Source: an uncultured Eubacteriales bacterium
GTDB lineage: Bacteria > Bacillota > Clostridia > Christensenellales > UBA1242
Direction of reading: 5' to 3'
Length of the DNA: 24,367 nucleotides
Assembly (NCBI GenBank): GCA_949096025.1
Contig: CARXKP010000007.1
Span: 1-24,367 of the forward strand
Position numbers and translations under genes: made by a program. Below, piece by piece: positions 15,407-23,187 of the stretch. The stretch's first letter is position 1. Every line of letters starts with the position of its first letter. The notes below the pieces were generated by a model, which saw nothing but the letters and a program-made list of their open reading frames with translations, was not told the DNA's origin and made no database searches.

Positions 15407-16556
15407 AATTGAAGAGTTGATTGAAAAATATTGCCCAAATGGTGTTGAATTTTATCCCATTGAAAAATTAACTTTCTATGAACAACCATCAAGGTATATA
15501 GTAGAAAGTACAAAATACGATAATTCTTTCAACATACCTGTTTTAACGGCCGGACAAACTTTTATTTTGGGTTATACAAATGAAACGGAAAATGTATATC
15601 ATGCCACCAAAGTAAGCCCCGTTATTATATTTGATGACTTCACTGGAGCTTTCAAATGGGTTGATTTCGACTTTAAAGTAAAATCATCAGCAATGAAAAT
15701 AATTACAGCAAATGAGAAATTAATATCAATCAGATATTTGTATCATATTATGGGCAATTTAAATTTCACCTCCGATGAACATAAAAGATTGTGGATTAGT
15801 TTATACTCTCAATTTAAAATTCCTGTGCCACCAAAACAGGTACAGGAAGAAATTGTCCAAATTTTGGACAATTTCATGGAGCTTACAGCGGAGCTTACAG
15901 CAGAGCTTACAGCAAGAAAACAACAGTATGAAATCTATTGTGATAAGCTCTTAACCTTCCCCGAGGAGGGGCAAAATGTTCAGTGGTTGCCACTTCGTGA
16001 CGTTGCAAATTTCAGAAACGGAATTGGACATGAAAAGAATATTGTCAATGATGGCAAATACATAGTAGTCAATTCAAAATTTATTTCTACAAACGGACTC
16101 GTTAAAAAGTTAAGTAATCAACAATTATCGCCATTAAATATAAATGATATTTTGATGGTGATGAGTGATTTGCCTAATGGCAAAGCATTAGCAAAATGTT
16201 TTTTGGTTGATCAAAATAATAAATATACTTTAAATCAAAGAATTTGCGCCTTAAAAATTAAAAACAGTAGAATCTTAAATGTAAAATTTTTATTCTATAT
16301 TTTGAACCGAAATAAACAATTAATAAAATACGATAACGGTGTTGACCAGACAAATTTAAAGAAAGATGATATTTTGAATATATTAATTCCAGTGCCATCA
16401 CTACAAATACAGGAGCAAATTGTCGAAAAGCTTGATACATTTGAAAAAATAGTAAATGATTTAACAGAAGGCTTACCAGCCGAAATTAAAGCAAGACAAA
16501 AACAATATGAATATTACAGGAACAAATTACTTAGTTTTAAGGAAAAGAAAGTTTAA
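15399..16556 (+). CDS. hsdS: Type I restriction-modification specificity subunit
   Basis: A 385-aa protein with two target recognition domains (about 1-150 and 195-340), each ending in IPVPP- or IPVPSLQIQEQIVE-type sequence and a helical spacer. The central spacer carries ELTAELTAELTA (161-172) then RKQQYEIYCDKLLTF; the C-terminal spacer ends RQKQYEYYRNKLLSF. AGGAGGAAACA precedes the ATG, inside the preceding gene. HsdS sets the bipartite DNA target. The TAEL repeat is the hallmark of the EcoR124 family (type IC), where copy number changes the gap between half-sites. Both domains look complete. Confidence 0.95.
   Translation: MNKIEELIEKYCPNGVEFYPIEKLTFYEQPSRYIVESTKYDNSFNIPVLTAGQTFILGYTNETENVYHATKVSPVIIFDDFTGAFKWVDFDFKVKSSAMKIITANEKLISIRYLYHIMGNLNFTSDEHKRLWISLYSQFKIPVPPKQVQEEIVQILDNFMELTAELTAELTARKQQYEIYCDKLLTFPEEGQNVQWLPLRDVANFRNGIGHEKNIVNDGKYIVVNSKFISTNGLVKKLSNQQLSPLNINDILMVMSDLPNGKALAKCFLVDQNNKYTLNQRICALKIKNSRILNVKFLFYILNRNKQLIKYDNGVDQTNLKKDDILNILIPVPSLQIQEQIVEKLDTFEKIVNDLTEGLPAEIKARQKQYEYYRNKLLSFKEKKV
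15879..15914 (+). repeat. Three 12-bp tandem repeats inside hsdS
   Basis: GAGCTTACAGCG (15879-15890), GAGCTTACAGCA (15891-15902) and GAGCTTACAGCA (15903-15914) encode ELTA three times. Being a multiple of three, gain or loss of a unit keeps the frame and lengthens or shortens the helix between recognition domains, as in EcoR124I versus EcoR124II. Confidence 0.95.
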
Positions 16557-16577
16557 TAAAAGACAAAGGAGTAAAGA

Positions 16578-19500
16578 ATGACGTTTTATAACATAGTTTC
16601 AGAGTCTGGCGAAAGCACCGTAATGTCTGAATATAAACCTACAAAAATCAAGTCAGACAAATATCAAAGTGAAGCTGAACTTGAAAAAGAGTTTATAAAA
16701 ATGCTGCAATCGCAAAGCTATGAATATCTGCCCATCCACACAGAAACAGACCTGGTTGTAAATTTGCGAAAGAAACTTGAAGAACTTAATAAATATAATT
16801 TTTCTAACACAGAATGGAATCAGTTCTTATCATCATGCATTATTGGTAAAAATGAAGGCATTGTTGAAAAAACAAGAAAAATTCAAGAAGACTATATTCA
16901 AATTTTGCACAGAGATGATGGAACAACAAAAAACATAAAACTTATTGACAAAACAAACATTCACAATAATCAATTGCAAGTGATAAATCAATATGTTGAA
17001 ACAAATGGAAACCATGACACGAGGTATGATGTTACTATCCTGGTTAATGGTCTCCCACTTGTACATGTGGAATTAAAACGCCGTGGCGTTGCAATAAAAG
17101 AAGCTTTTAATCAAATTGAGAGATATCAAAGAGATAGTTTTTGGGCATCTTCAGGGCTTTTTGAATACATTCAAATATTTGTCATATCAAATGGAACAAA
17201 CACTAAATATTATTCAAATACAACTAGATGGAATCATATTAAAGATTTTAACAGATCTCAGAGTTTAAGGAAATCTAAAACAAGCAATAGTTTTGAATTC
17301 ACTTCCTTTTGGGCAGATGGAAACAATAAAATTATTCCCGATCTAGTCGATTTTACAAAAACATTCTTTTCAAAGCACACAATTCTCAATATTTTAACAA
17401 AGTATTGTGTTTTTACATCAGAGAATATGCTTCTTGTTATGAGACCATATCAGATTGTTGCAACTGAAAGAATTATAAATAGAATCGAAATTTCTAATAA
17501 TTACAAAACTTATGGAACTATTAAGGCAGGCGGTTATATTTGGCACACAACTGGAAGTGGCAAAACCTTGACCTCTTTTAAAACAGCTCAACTTGCTACT
17601 AACCTGCCTTATATTGACAAGGTTTTGTTTGTTGTTGATAGAAAAGATTTGGACTATCAAACAATGAAAGAATATGACAGGTTTGAAAAAGGTGCAGCGA
17701 ACAGCAACACCTCAACAGCAATTCTTAAAAAGCAATTAGAAAACGATCAATGTAGAATTATAATCACGACCATTCAAAAACTTGATCACTTTATTTCAAA
17801 GTACAAAGATCATCCAATATATAATAAACATATTGTTATTATTTTTGATGAATGTCACAGATCTCAATTCGGAGACATGCATACAGCTATTGTAAAACAT
17901 TTCAAAAATTACCATATATTTGGATTTACTGGCACACCAATCTTTGGGGTAAACTCCGGCAATGGTAAAAACATTCAACTCAGAACAACCGAGCAAGCTT
18001 TTGGGGATATGTTACACACCTACACTATTGTTGATGCAATAAATGATAAAAATGTTTTGCCATTTAGAGTTGACTACATAAAAACAATGGACAAAGAGCC
18101 AAATATTGATGACAAACCTGTTAACGATATTGATAGGGAAAAAGCTTTTCTTGCACCTGAAAGAATTTCTAAAATTGTAGCCTATATTTTAAATCACTAT
18201 AACAATAAGACATACAGAAACGAGAAAACATATTCATTTAATAGCCTGCTCAATATCACAGAAGTAGCAACAGCAAAAAGATATGAGAATATTAAAGAAC
18301 AAAAAGACAAGCTTTATTTAAGTGGGTTTAACTCAATGTTGTGTGTTGCCTCTGTAGAGGCTGCTAAAGCATATTACAATGAATTTAAAAAACAAATGAA
18401 CGCAAATCCAAGCAAAAAACTTAAAATTGCAACTATCTTTAGTTATGGAGCAAACGAAGAAGAACTTGATGGCATTTTAGGTGAAGAAAACAGTGAAGAT
18501 ACAACAAGACTTGATCAATCATCAAGAGATTTTCTTGAAGGTGCAATCAAAGATTACAACCAAATGTATCAAACTAAATATGATACATCTAACGATAGAT
18601 TCCAAAATTATTACAAAGATGTGTCGCTTAGAATGAAAAACAGGCAAATCGATCTTTTAATTGTAGTAAATATGTTTTTAACTGGCTTTGATGCAACAAC
18701 CCTTAACACATTATGGGTAGATAAAAACCTTAAGCAACATGGTCTTATTCAAGCATTCTCTAGAACAAACAGAATTTTAAACTCAATTAAAACATTTGGT
18801 AATATTGTTTGTTTCAGAAATTTACAAAAGCGCACTGATGATGCAATAAGTCTGTTTGGAGACAAAGCCGCCGGTGGAATTTGTTTAATGAAAAGCTTTA
18901 AAGATTATTTTGAAGGTTATAAAGATGATAAAGGGAACCAAAGACCTGGTTATAGAGATCTAATTGCAGAACTTGAATATAAATATCCACTTTCCGAACC
19001 ACAAATATATGGAGAAAAAGCACAAAAAGATTTTATTGGACTGTTTGGCGCTATTTTAAGAATGCGAAATATACTCTCATCATTTGATGAATTTGTAGGC
19101 AATGAGATTTTAACTGAAAGAGATATGCAAGACTACCAAGGCAGATACAATGATCTTTATGTAGAATGGAAGCGAAGGCGCGAAAACGGTGATAAAGAAG
19201 ACATTATTGACGACATTATATTTGAGGTCGAACTTATAAAGCAAATAGAAATAAACATCGATTATATTTTGCTTCTAGTAAAGAAATATCATGATACACA
19301 TTGTGAAGATAAAGAAATACTCGTTTCTATCAATAAAGCAATTGATAGCAGTTTGGAACTAAGAAGCAAAAAGCAACTTATTGAAAATTTCATTGCAGGA
19401 ATTAATGATGTAGATGACATTATGATTGAATGGCACGAATTTGTGGCACAGCAGAGAGAAAAAGAGCTTGCAGAAATAATAGCCAAAGAAGGTCTTAAGG

Positions 19501-19685
19501 ATGCTGAAACAAGAAAATTTGTAGATTATTCATTCAGAGATGGAAATATGAAAACTACAGGCACAGATATTGATAAAATAATGCCTGCCATGTCAAGATT
19601 CGGTGGCGGAAATCGTGAAATGAGGAAGAAAAATATCATTGAAAAGTTAATGTCTTTCTTTGAAAAATTCTTTGGAATTATATAA
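16578..19685 (+). CDS. hsdR: Type I restriction endonuclease subunit
   Basis: A 1035-aa protein, matching EcoR124-type HsdR in length. The N-terminal nuclease domain has RYDVTILVNGLPLVHVELK (about 149-167), supplying the D and ExK residues. The SF2 translocase has Walker A TTGSGKT (about 323-329), motif II DECH (about 424-427), FTGTP, and a second RecA domain with TGFDATTLNTLWVDK and QAFSRTNR. The C-terminal helical domain completes the R2M2S assembly. AAAGGAG lies 7 nt before the ATG. Last gene of the operon, followed 9 nt later by a terminator. All catalytic motifs are intact. Confidence 0.97.
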   Translation: MTFYNIVSESGESTVMSEYKPTKIKSDKYQSEAELEKEFIKMLQSQSYEYLPIHTETDLVVNLRKKLEELNKYNFSNTEWNQFLSSCIIGKNEGIVEKTRKIQEDYIQILHRDDGTTKNIKLIDKTNIHNNQLQVINQYVETNGNHDTRYDVTILVNGLPLVHVELKRRGVAIKEAFNQIERYQRDSFWASSGLFEYIQIFVISNGTNTKYYSNTTRWNHIKDFNRSQSLRKSKTSNSFEFTSFWADGNNKIIPDLVDFTKTFFSKHTILNILTKYCVFTSENMLLVMRPYQIVATERIINRIEISNNYKTYGTIKAGGYIWHTTGSGKTLTSFKTAQLATNLPYIDKVLFVVDRKDLDYQTMKEYDRFEKGAANSNTSTAILKKQLENDQCRIIITTIQKLDHFISKYKDHPIYNKHIVIIFDECHRSQFGDMHTAIVKHFKNYHIFGFTGTPIFGVNSGNGKNIQLRTTEQAFGDMLHTYTIVDAINDKNVLPFRVDYIKTMDKEPNIDDKPVNDIDREKAFLAPERISKIVAYILNHYNNKTYRNEKTYSFNSLLNITEVATAKRYENIKEQKDKLYLSGFNSMLCVASVEAAKAYYNEFKKQMNANPSKKLKIATIFSYGANEEELDGILGEENSEDTTRLDQSSRDFLEGAIKDYNQMYQTKYDTSNDRFQNYYKDVSLRMKNRQIDLLIVVNMFLTGFDATTLNTLWVDKNLKQHGLIQAFSRTNRILNSIKTFGNIVCFRNLQKRTDDAISLFGDKAAGGICLMKSFKDYFEGYKDDKGNQRPGYRDLIAELEYKYPLSEPQIYGEKAQKDFIGLFGAILRMRNILSSFDEFVGNEILTERDMQDYQGRYNDLYVEWKRRRENGDKEDIIDDIIFEVELIKQIEINIDYILLLVKKYHDTHCEDKEILVSINKAIDSSLELRSKKQLIENFIAGINDVDDIMIEWHEFVAQQREKELAEIIAKEGLKDAETRKFVDYSFRDGNMKTTGTDIDKIMPAMSRFGGGNREMRKKNIIEKLMSFFEKFFGII

Positions 19686-19693
19686 AACATTCG

Positions 19694-19720
19694 AGGACGG
19701 AATAAACGCCGTTCTTTTTT
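19694..19720 (+). terminator. Terminator of the restriction operon
   Basis: A 7-bp stem (AGGACGG at 19694-19700, CCGTTCT at 19709-19715, one G·T pair) with an 8-nt loop is followed by a T run, just after the hsdR stop. Confidence 0.85.
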
Positions 19721-19731
19721 ATTGAGGTTCT

Positions 19732-19859
19732 TACGCGCATGTACGCGCGCGAGAAATAATATTATTAATACTGCTAAATTTATCCGTCATCCTGTCATTC
19801 CTGTCATATTTGTGACAGATGAAAGCATGACAGATATATTTATACGCGCGCACGCGCGG
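19732..19859. repeat. CGCG blocks flanking CTGTCAT iterons
   Basis: GC-rich stretches of alternating CGCG (TACGCGCATGTACGCGCGCG from 19731, and TACGCGCGCACGCGCGG at 19843-19859) flank an AT-rich core. The core holds CGTCAT, CTGTCAT and CTGTCAT at a 9-bp period (19785-19807), then the inverted forms TGACAG at 19813 and 19828. The pattern resembles the iteron part of a phage or satellite replication origin, and a rep-like gene lies 520 bp downstream. No gene is convincing here. Confidence 0.65.
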
Positions 19860-19881
19860 AAAATTTTCCCACTTGATAGTA

Positions 19882-19909
19882 AGACCACAGTTAGATCTGT
19901 GGCTTTTTT
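19882..19909 (+). terminator. Second terminator-like hairpin, upstream edge of the hairpin array
   Basis: CCACAG (19885-19890), loop TTAGAT, CTGTGG (19897-19902), then C and a T run. It would end a transcript from the CGCG/CTGTCAT region or act as a back-up terminator for hsdR. It immediately precedes the first array unit. Confidence 0.75.
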
Positions 19910-20284
19910 ATTATAAAAATTTTTCAATAGGACAAATGCTGTCCGATTGACGTTGCTAAAATACAAGTGTTTTCTAAAAATAAAATTTCAATGTAAACAA
20001 TGTGCTTACATTGATAGTTGTAAAATTTATTTATAAAACTTTTCCCGCTCGGACAAATGGTGTCCTAGCGGTACTGCTAAAATATAGGAGAAATAAACTA
20101 AAAATATTTTCTCGCTAGGTCAAATTGTGAGCTGGCGACATTGATACAATGAAATTGAAAACAAATTTGAAATTTATTTCCCGCATCACACAATGGATGT
20201 GACACGACATTGGTAAAATGATTGCGAAAAACATAAAAAGTTTTCCCGCGTGTTCAAATGGTGAACATGTGATAATGTTATCTT
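19910..20284. repeat. Array of six tandem structured hairpin repeats with covarying stems
   Basis: Hairpins occupy 19925-19949, 19989-20013, 20046-20070, 20113-20137, 20182-20206 and 20247-20271, each with a 9-nt arm, 7-nt loop and 9-nt arm. Left arms: CAATAGGAC; CAATGTAAA; CGCTCGGAC; CGCTAGGTC; CGCATCACA; CGCGTGTTC. Loops: AAATGCT; CAATGTG; AAATGGT; AAATTGT; CAATGGA; AAATGGT. Right arms are complementary, with one or two mismatches or G·T pairs each, so stems change while pairing is kept. Exactly 8 nt after each hairpin starts a TAAAAT-like box (19957, 20021, 20078, 20145, 20214, 20279), usually as TGNTAAAAT. AAAANTTTTCC-type sequence precedes most units. Unit spacing is 57-69 bp. The TGNTAAAAT boxes could be extended -10 elements. 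Function unknown; an origin, single-strand promoter or structured RNA array is possible. Confidence 0.88.
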
Positions 20285-20382
20285 GGTTTTAACAAAGGAC
20301 TGCAGCTTTTGTTGAAATATAGCCGATGCAAAAGAACTGATCAATCTTTGGCAGAAGCAAAAAATCTAAAAAAGGAGAAGAA

Positions 20383-21036
20383 ATGAGAAACTATATCTTT
20401 GAATTTGAGCAGGAACAAGCATTGAAACTTGATTTAAAACTCAGCGAACTGCTACTGCTTGATTATATGCTTAAATTCTTTCAATGCGATCAAATTAAAC
20501 GAAAGAGAAGAAACGAGAGATTCTATTGCCGAGTGACCTACAATAAAGTGCTTGGCGACTTACCTATCCTGCGCATCAAAGAAAGACAACTGAGAAACAT
20601 GTTGATTGGGCTTGAAAATAAAGGTCTTGTTGAAAGGTTCTCAGAACTCAAAAATCAGATGTACGTGTATGTCAACTGGGAATTGTTGTTTGGTAATGAA
20701 TTGCCAGACAATGAGAATGATTCGGCAACCGATTGCTTGGGTGTCGGCAAAGACCTTCCTGCAATAGATAATTATGATAATAATAAAATAAAAATAATAA
20801 TTGATAACGTGCGCGTGAGAGATGTGGATTTAGATCTATTCAATAAAAAGTTTCACGAACTTCTTAAGGATCGAGTTAGTAGCGTCTCCTATGGTTTATT
20901 CTTGTGCGAATGCAAGGCTGTTGAAACAACTGAAAGTGAAATTGTCTTTAAGGTTAAGTGGAAGGAACATTTAGAAAAGTATTTTTTGGTAAAATTTGAA
21001 CAAACCGTGAGAGATGCTCTTAGATACTTTCTCTAG
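20383..21036 (+). CDS. Replication-initiator-like protein: winged helix plus DnaA-N-like domain
   Basis: A 217-aa protein with AAAGGAGAAGAA directly before the ATG. Residues 1-103 look like a winged helix as in phage replisome organisers: YCRVTYNKVLGDLPILRIKE (48-67), then RQLRNMLIGLENKGLVERF, ending MYVYVNWELLF. Residues 107-138 are a low-complexity N/D linker. Residues 151-217 (FHELLKDRVSSVSYGLFLCE, IVFKVKWKEHLEKYF, FEQTVRDALRYF) resemble the N-terminal DnaA domain that binds helicase or loader proteins. The gene lies directly downstream of the hairpin array and iterons, as expected of an initiator beside its origin. No RepN, primase or helicase motif is visible. The assignment is by fold pattern, not by a named family. 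Confidence 0.68.
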   Translation: MRNYIFEFEQEQALKLDLKLSELLLLDYMLKFFQCDQIKRKRRNERFYCRVTYNKVLGDLPILRIKERQLRNMLIGLENKGLVERFSELKNQMYVYVNWELLFGNELPDNENDSATDCLGVGKDLPAIDNYDNNKIKIIIDNVRVRDVDLDLFNKKFHELLKDRVSSVSYGLFLCECKAVETTESEIVFKVKWKEHLEKYFLVKFEQTVRDALRYFL

Positions 21037-21037
21037 A

Positions 21038-21110
21038 CCCAGGGGGATCTAAATCTCTACGGGATTGCGTTTTAAAGCGGAGTGGCAGTCGCGCGTAAAC
21101 TTTCGCGTAA
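21038..21110 (+). promoter_or_regulatory. Possible phage cos-like packaging sequence
   Basis: Right after the rep-like stop codon comes CAGGGGGATCTAAATCTCTA (21040-21059), then ACGGG and a GC-rich tail with GTCGCGCG and TTTCGCGTAA (to 21110). I remember very similar GGGGGATCTAAATCTCT blocks between HNH endonuclease and small-terminase genes in Firmicutes prophages, where cos ends lie. In an element without structural genes such a block would let a helper phage's terminase cut it. Recognition is from memory and the function is inferred. Confidence 0.38.
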
Positions 21111-21450
21111 TCAAAAATCAAAAATAATCAAAATATTTATTAAAAACTCGCTGAAATGCTTTATTTTGCTAGAAAAAATGTACTTTTTGATTATTTACTA
21201 GAAATCAAAAAATTTAAAATTAAATCAAAAATATAGATGGTCGGCAATTTTGTGTTTTGCGACACAATTAAACGGGCTTTTTAGAAAGGATTTAGTTTTT
21301 GCGATAATATACTCAAAACAAATGACTTCGTGCGACTGTGCGCGAATTTAAGACAAATTACAGCAAGATCACAAAGATATAAGAAAAAAGATTTCAAAAT
21401 TACAAGAAAACAAAGTTTCAAGGATAAAAGATATAAAAAATGTTTTATTT
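21111..21450. other. AT-rich non-coding stretch with AATCAAAAAT repeats and a small palindrome
   Basis: ATCAAAAAT-type words recur at 21110-21128, 21201 and 21223, with an inverted form near 21186, in very AT-rich DNA that could melt easily. At 21248-21267 TTGTGT and ACACAA form an imperfect hairpin. A possible promoter for the excisionase-integrase pair is TTGCGATAATATACT near 21298-21312. No gene is convincing. Confidence 0.4.
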
Positions 21451-21456
21451 TATTTG

Positions 21457-21531
21457 GCTGTTCGCTGGACTTTAATGTTCTTTTGCGGTATGTGTTGTAC
21501 TAGCAAAAGTACAAGTCCAGTAGTGAACAGC
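21457..21531 (+). promoter_or_regulatory. Long imperfect hairpin in the excisionase leader
   Basis: GCTGTTC, CTGGACTT and TGTTCTTTTGC on the left (21457-21486) pair with GCAAAAGTACA, AAGTCCAG and GAACAGC on the right (21503-21531) around a 16-nt loop. It ends 5 nt before the GGAGG of the excisionase gene. As RNA it could control excisionase translation; as DNA it could be a cruciform or a recombinase or relaxase site. Confidence 0.75.
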
Positions 21532-21546
21532 ACACTGGAGGTATTA

Positions 21547-21765
21547 ATGCAAAGAATAAGGACTATCACTGAGACATTACAAATGCTCAAAAAAGAAGAT
21601 CCAGAAACTTGTTTAAGTGAGTTTCTAATAAGGAAACTTGCGAATAACTACAAAATCCGTTCCATCAAAACTGGCAAAAAAGTGCTGATAGACTACGATT
21701 CGTTACTAGCGTTTCTACAAAGCAAAAGTTACGAGTTGCCAATGGAACAAATCATTATTGGATAA
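21547..21765 (+). CDS. Excisionase-like small DNA-binding protein
   Basis: A 72-aa protein. I start it at ATG 21547, which has TGGAGGT 4 nt upstream; a longer frame from 21454 would run through the leader hairpin. Residues 4-57 (RTITETLQMLKKEDPETCL, then FLIRKLANNYKIRSIKTGKK and VLIDYDSLLAFL) form an excisionase/MerR-type winged HTH with the typical final strand-helix. Its stop is inside the AAGGAG of the integrase gene 11 bp downstream, so the two are co-translated. It should bind arm sites and direct integrase towards excision. Confidence 0.75.
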   Translation: MQRIRTITETLQMLKKEDPETCLSEFLIRKLANNYKIRSIKTGKKVLIDYDSLLAFLQSKSYELPMEQIIIG

Positions 21766-21776
21766 GGAGAAAAGTT

Positions 21777-23168
21777 ATGCCATGTATTAAAAAGAATGTG
21801 CTTGACACAGGTGCGATTTCGTATCGCATCCAAGTCAAAGCAAAGAATGAACGAACTGGCAAGTTTGAGGCAAAAGTTATGACTTGCAGAAAGCCAGCGG
21901 AACTTACTGAAAGACAATATGAACGAGAACTGCAAAGAATTGCATTTGAGTTTGAAGATAAGTTCCGCAAGTCTATGAATGGGCTGCTTGCGGTAGATAA
22001 TGACATATTGTTTATAGATTATGCTAATAAGTGGCTAGAAAAGGTTAAAAACACTAAGTCGCTCAACTACTATGTTAAAGGAAAAGACAGCATCAAAAAG
22101 TTCTATGCTTACTTTGGAAACATTAAACTTAATCAAATTACACCAGTTATGGTACAAGGTTTTTTGGATGAAATGAGTTTCAAAAAGATTGAAAAGAAAA
22201 GTGCCGTGATGATTAAAGATATAACACAATATCTTAAATCACACTGCATTAAACTGGTGGATGCAACAAACAAAACTGGCATATCAAGGTCAATATTCTT
22301 CTCGGCAACAAGTGGACACGGAATAAGAGTTGAGAACGCTGAACGAATATGTAAAGAGTTAGGACTAAAATATGACGAATATTTTAGAACGGAAATCATC
22401 ACTCATCCATATGCAAAAGAGACAATTCTAAAACTTAAACGGACACTAGCAACTATATTGGCAGAAGCAAAAAGACAAAGACTTGTCGAACATAACTTTG
22501 CAAGCAGAGATTATATTGCGCCGATACAAGGTTATAAGAAAGAGATACAAATCCTAAATGATAAAGAAGCAAAGATATTAGCCCAATACTTGGACACAGA
22601 ATCAAATCCAAGATGGAAGATTGCACTCTTAACAATCTTGTTTATGGGATTAAGACGTGGCGAAATTGCAGGACTTGAATGGAAAGATATTGATTACGAA
22701 AACAAAACAATGACAATTCAAAGGTCGGTACAAGATATAGTTGGCTTTGGACTTATAACCAAAGATCCAAAAACTGAAAATTCAAAACGAACAATATCTA
22801 TGCCAGACAAACTTATAACATACTTGAAAGAATATCAAGCCTGGTGGAATAACCAAAAGCACTATCTAGGCGACCGCTGGAAGAATACGGATAGGCTATT
22901 CTGCACAGAAGACGGCAAAATAATTTCGCCAGGATTATTTAGAGTATGGTTGCAAAAGACACTAGTAAAAGCAGGCTTACCAAAAGTGTCTCTACACTCT
23001 CTTCGACATACAAACATAACTTTGCAACTAATCGCAGGTGTTGATATGAAAACAGTCTCCGCTCGTGCTGGACATAGTAAAGCATCAACAACAAGCGACT
23101 TCTATAGCCACTTCATAAAGAATTCAGATATTCACGCAAGTGAAATAATAAATAAAATATTTGATTAA
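21777..23168 (+). CDS. int: Tyrosine site-specific integrase with embedded XRE-like HTH
   Basis: A 463-aa protein with AAGGAG 7 nt before the ATG. Residues 1-65 are an arm-binding type N-terminus; residues 75-245 are the SAM-like core-binding domain. This is interrupted at about 145-206 by KLVDATNKTGISRSIFFSAT and VENAERICKELGLKYDEYF, which read as an XRE/Cro-type helix-turn-helix. The catalytic domain (about 255-450) is intact: Arg293 in GLRRGE, a lysine near 332, His407 and Arg410 in LHSLRHT, His433 in AGHS, and Tyr443 in DFYSH. It is probably the enzyme that placed the right-hand element at tRNA-Arg, though its own target cannot be shown within the window. Confidence 0.95.
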   Translation: MPCIKKNVLDTGAISYRIQVKAKNERTGKFEAKVMTCRKPAELTERQYERELQRIAFEFEDKFRKSMNGLLAVDNDILFIDYANKWLEKVKNTKSLNYYVKGKDSIKKFYAYFGNIKLNQITPVMVQGFLDEMSFKKIEKKSAVMIKDITQYLKSHCIKLVDATNKTGISRSIFFSATSGHGIRVENAERICKELGLKYDEYFRTEIITHPYAKETILKLKRTLATILAEAKRQRLVEHNFASRDYIAPIQGYKKEIQILNDKEAKILAQYLDTESNPRWKIALLTILFMGLRRGEIAGLEWKDIDYENKTMTIQRSVQDIVGFGLITKDPKTENSKRTISMPDKLITYLKEYQAWWNNQKHYLGDRWKNTDRLFCTEDGKIISPGLFRVWLQKTLVKAGLPKVSLHSLRHTNITLQLIAGVDMKTVSARAGHSKASTTSDFYSHFIKNSDIHASEIINKIFD

Positions 23169-23187
23169 TAATTTTGCTTATATCATA

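Noticed and set aside
19722..19916. A 64-codon open frame over the CGCG/CTGTCAT block
   Set aside because: No ribosome binding site, composition driven by the CGCG repeats, and it runs through a terminator hairpin. It is better explained as non-coding repeat DNA.
19910..20284. CRISPR array or type III (ToxIN-like) antitoxin repeats
   Set aside because: The units are not near-identical: stems vary and only loops and short boxes are shared. No cas gene is present, and the downstream protein looks like a replication initiator, not a ToxN-type nuclease.
19910..20284. CsrB-like RNA with GGA loops
   Set aside because: Only one of the six loops contains GGA; the shared loop feature is AAT.
19910..20284. 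Series of intrinsic terminators
   Set aside because: The hairpins are not followed by T runs in either direction (ACATTG-like on one side, mostly GGGAAAA on the other).
21454..21546. Extended N-terminus of the excisionase gene from 21454
   Set aside because: It would be encoded by the long leader hairpin and lacks a ribosome binding site, while the ATG at 21547 has an ideal one and gives a normal excisionase length.
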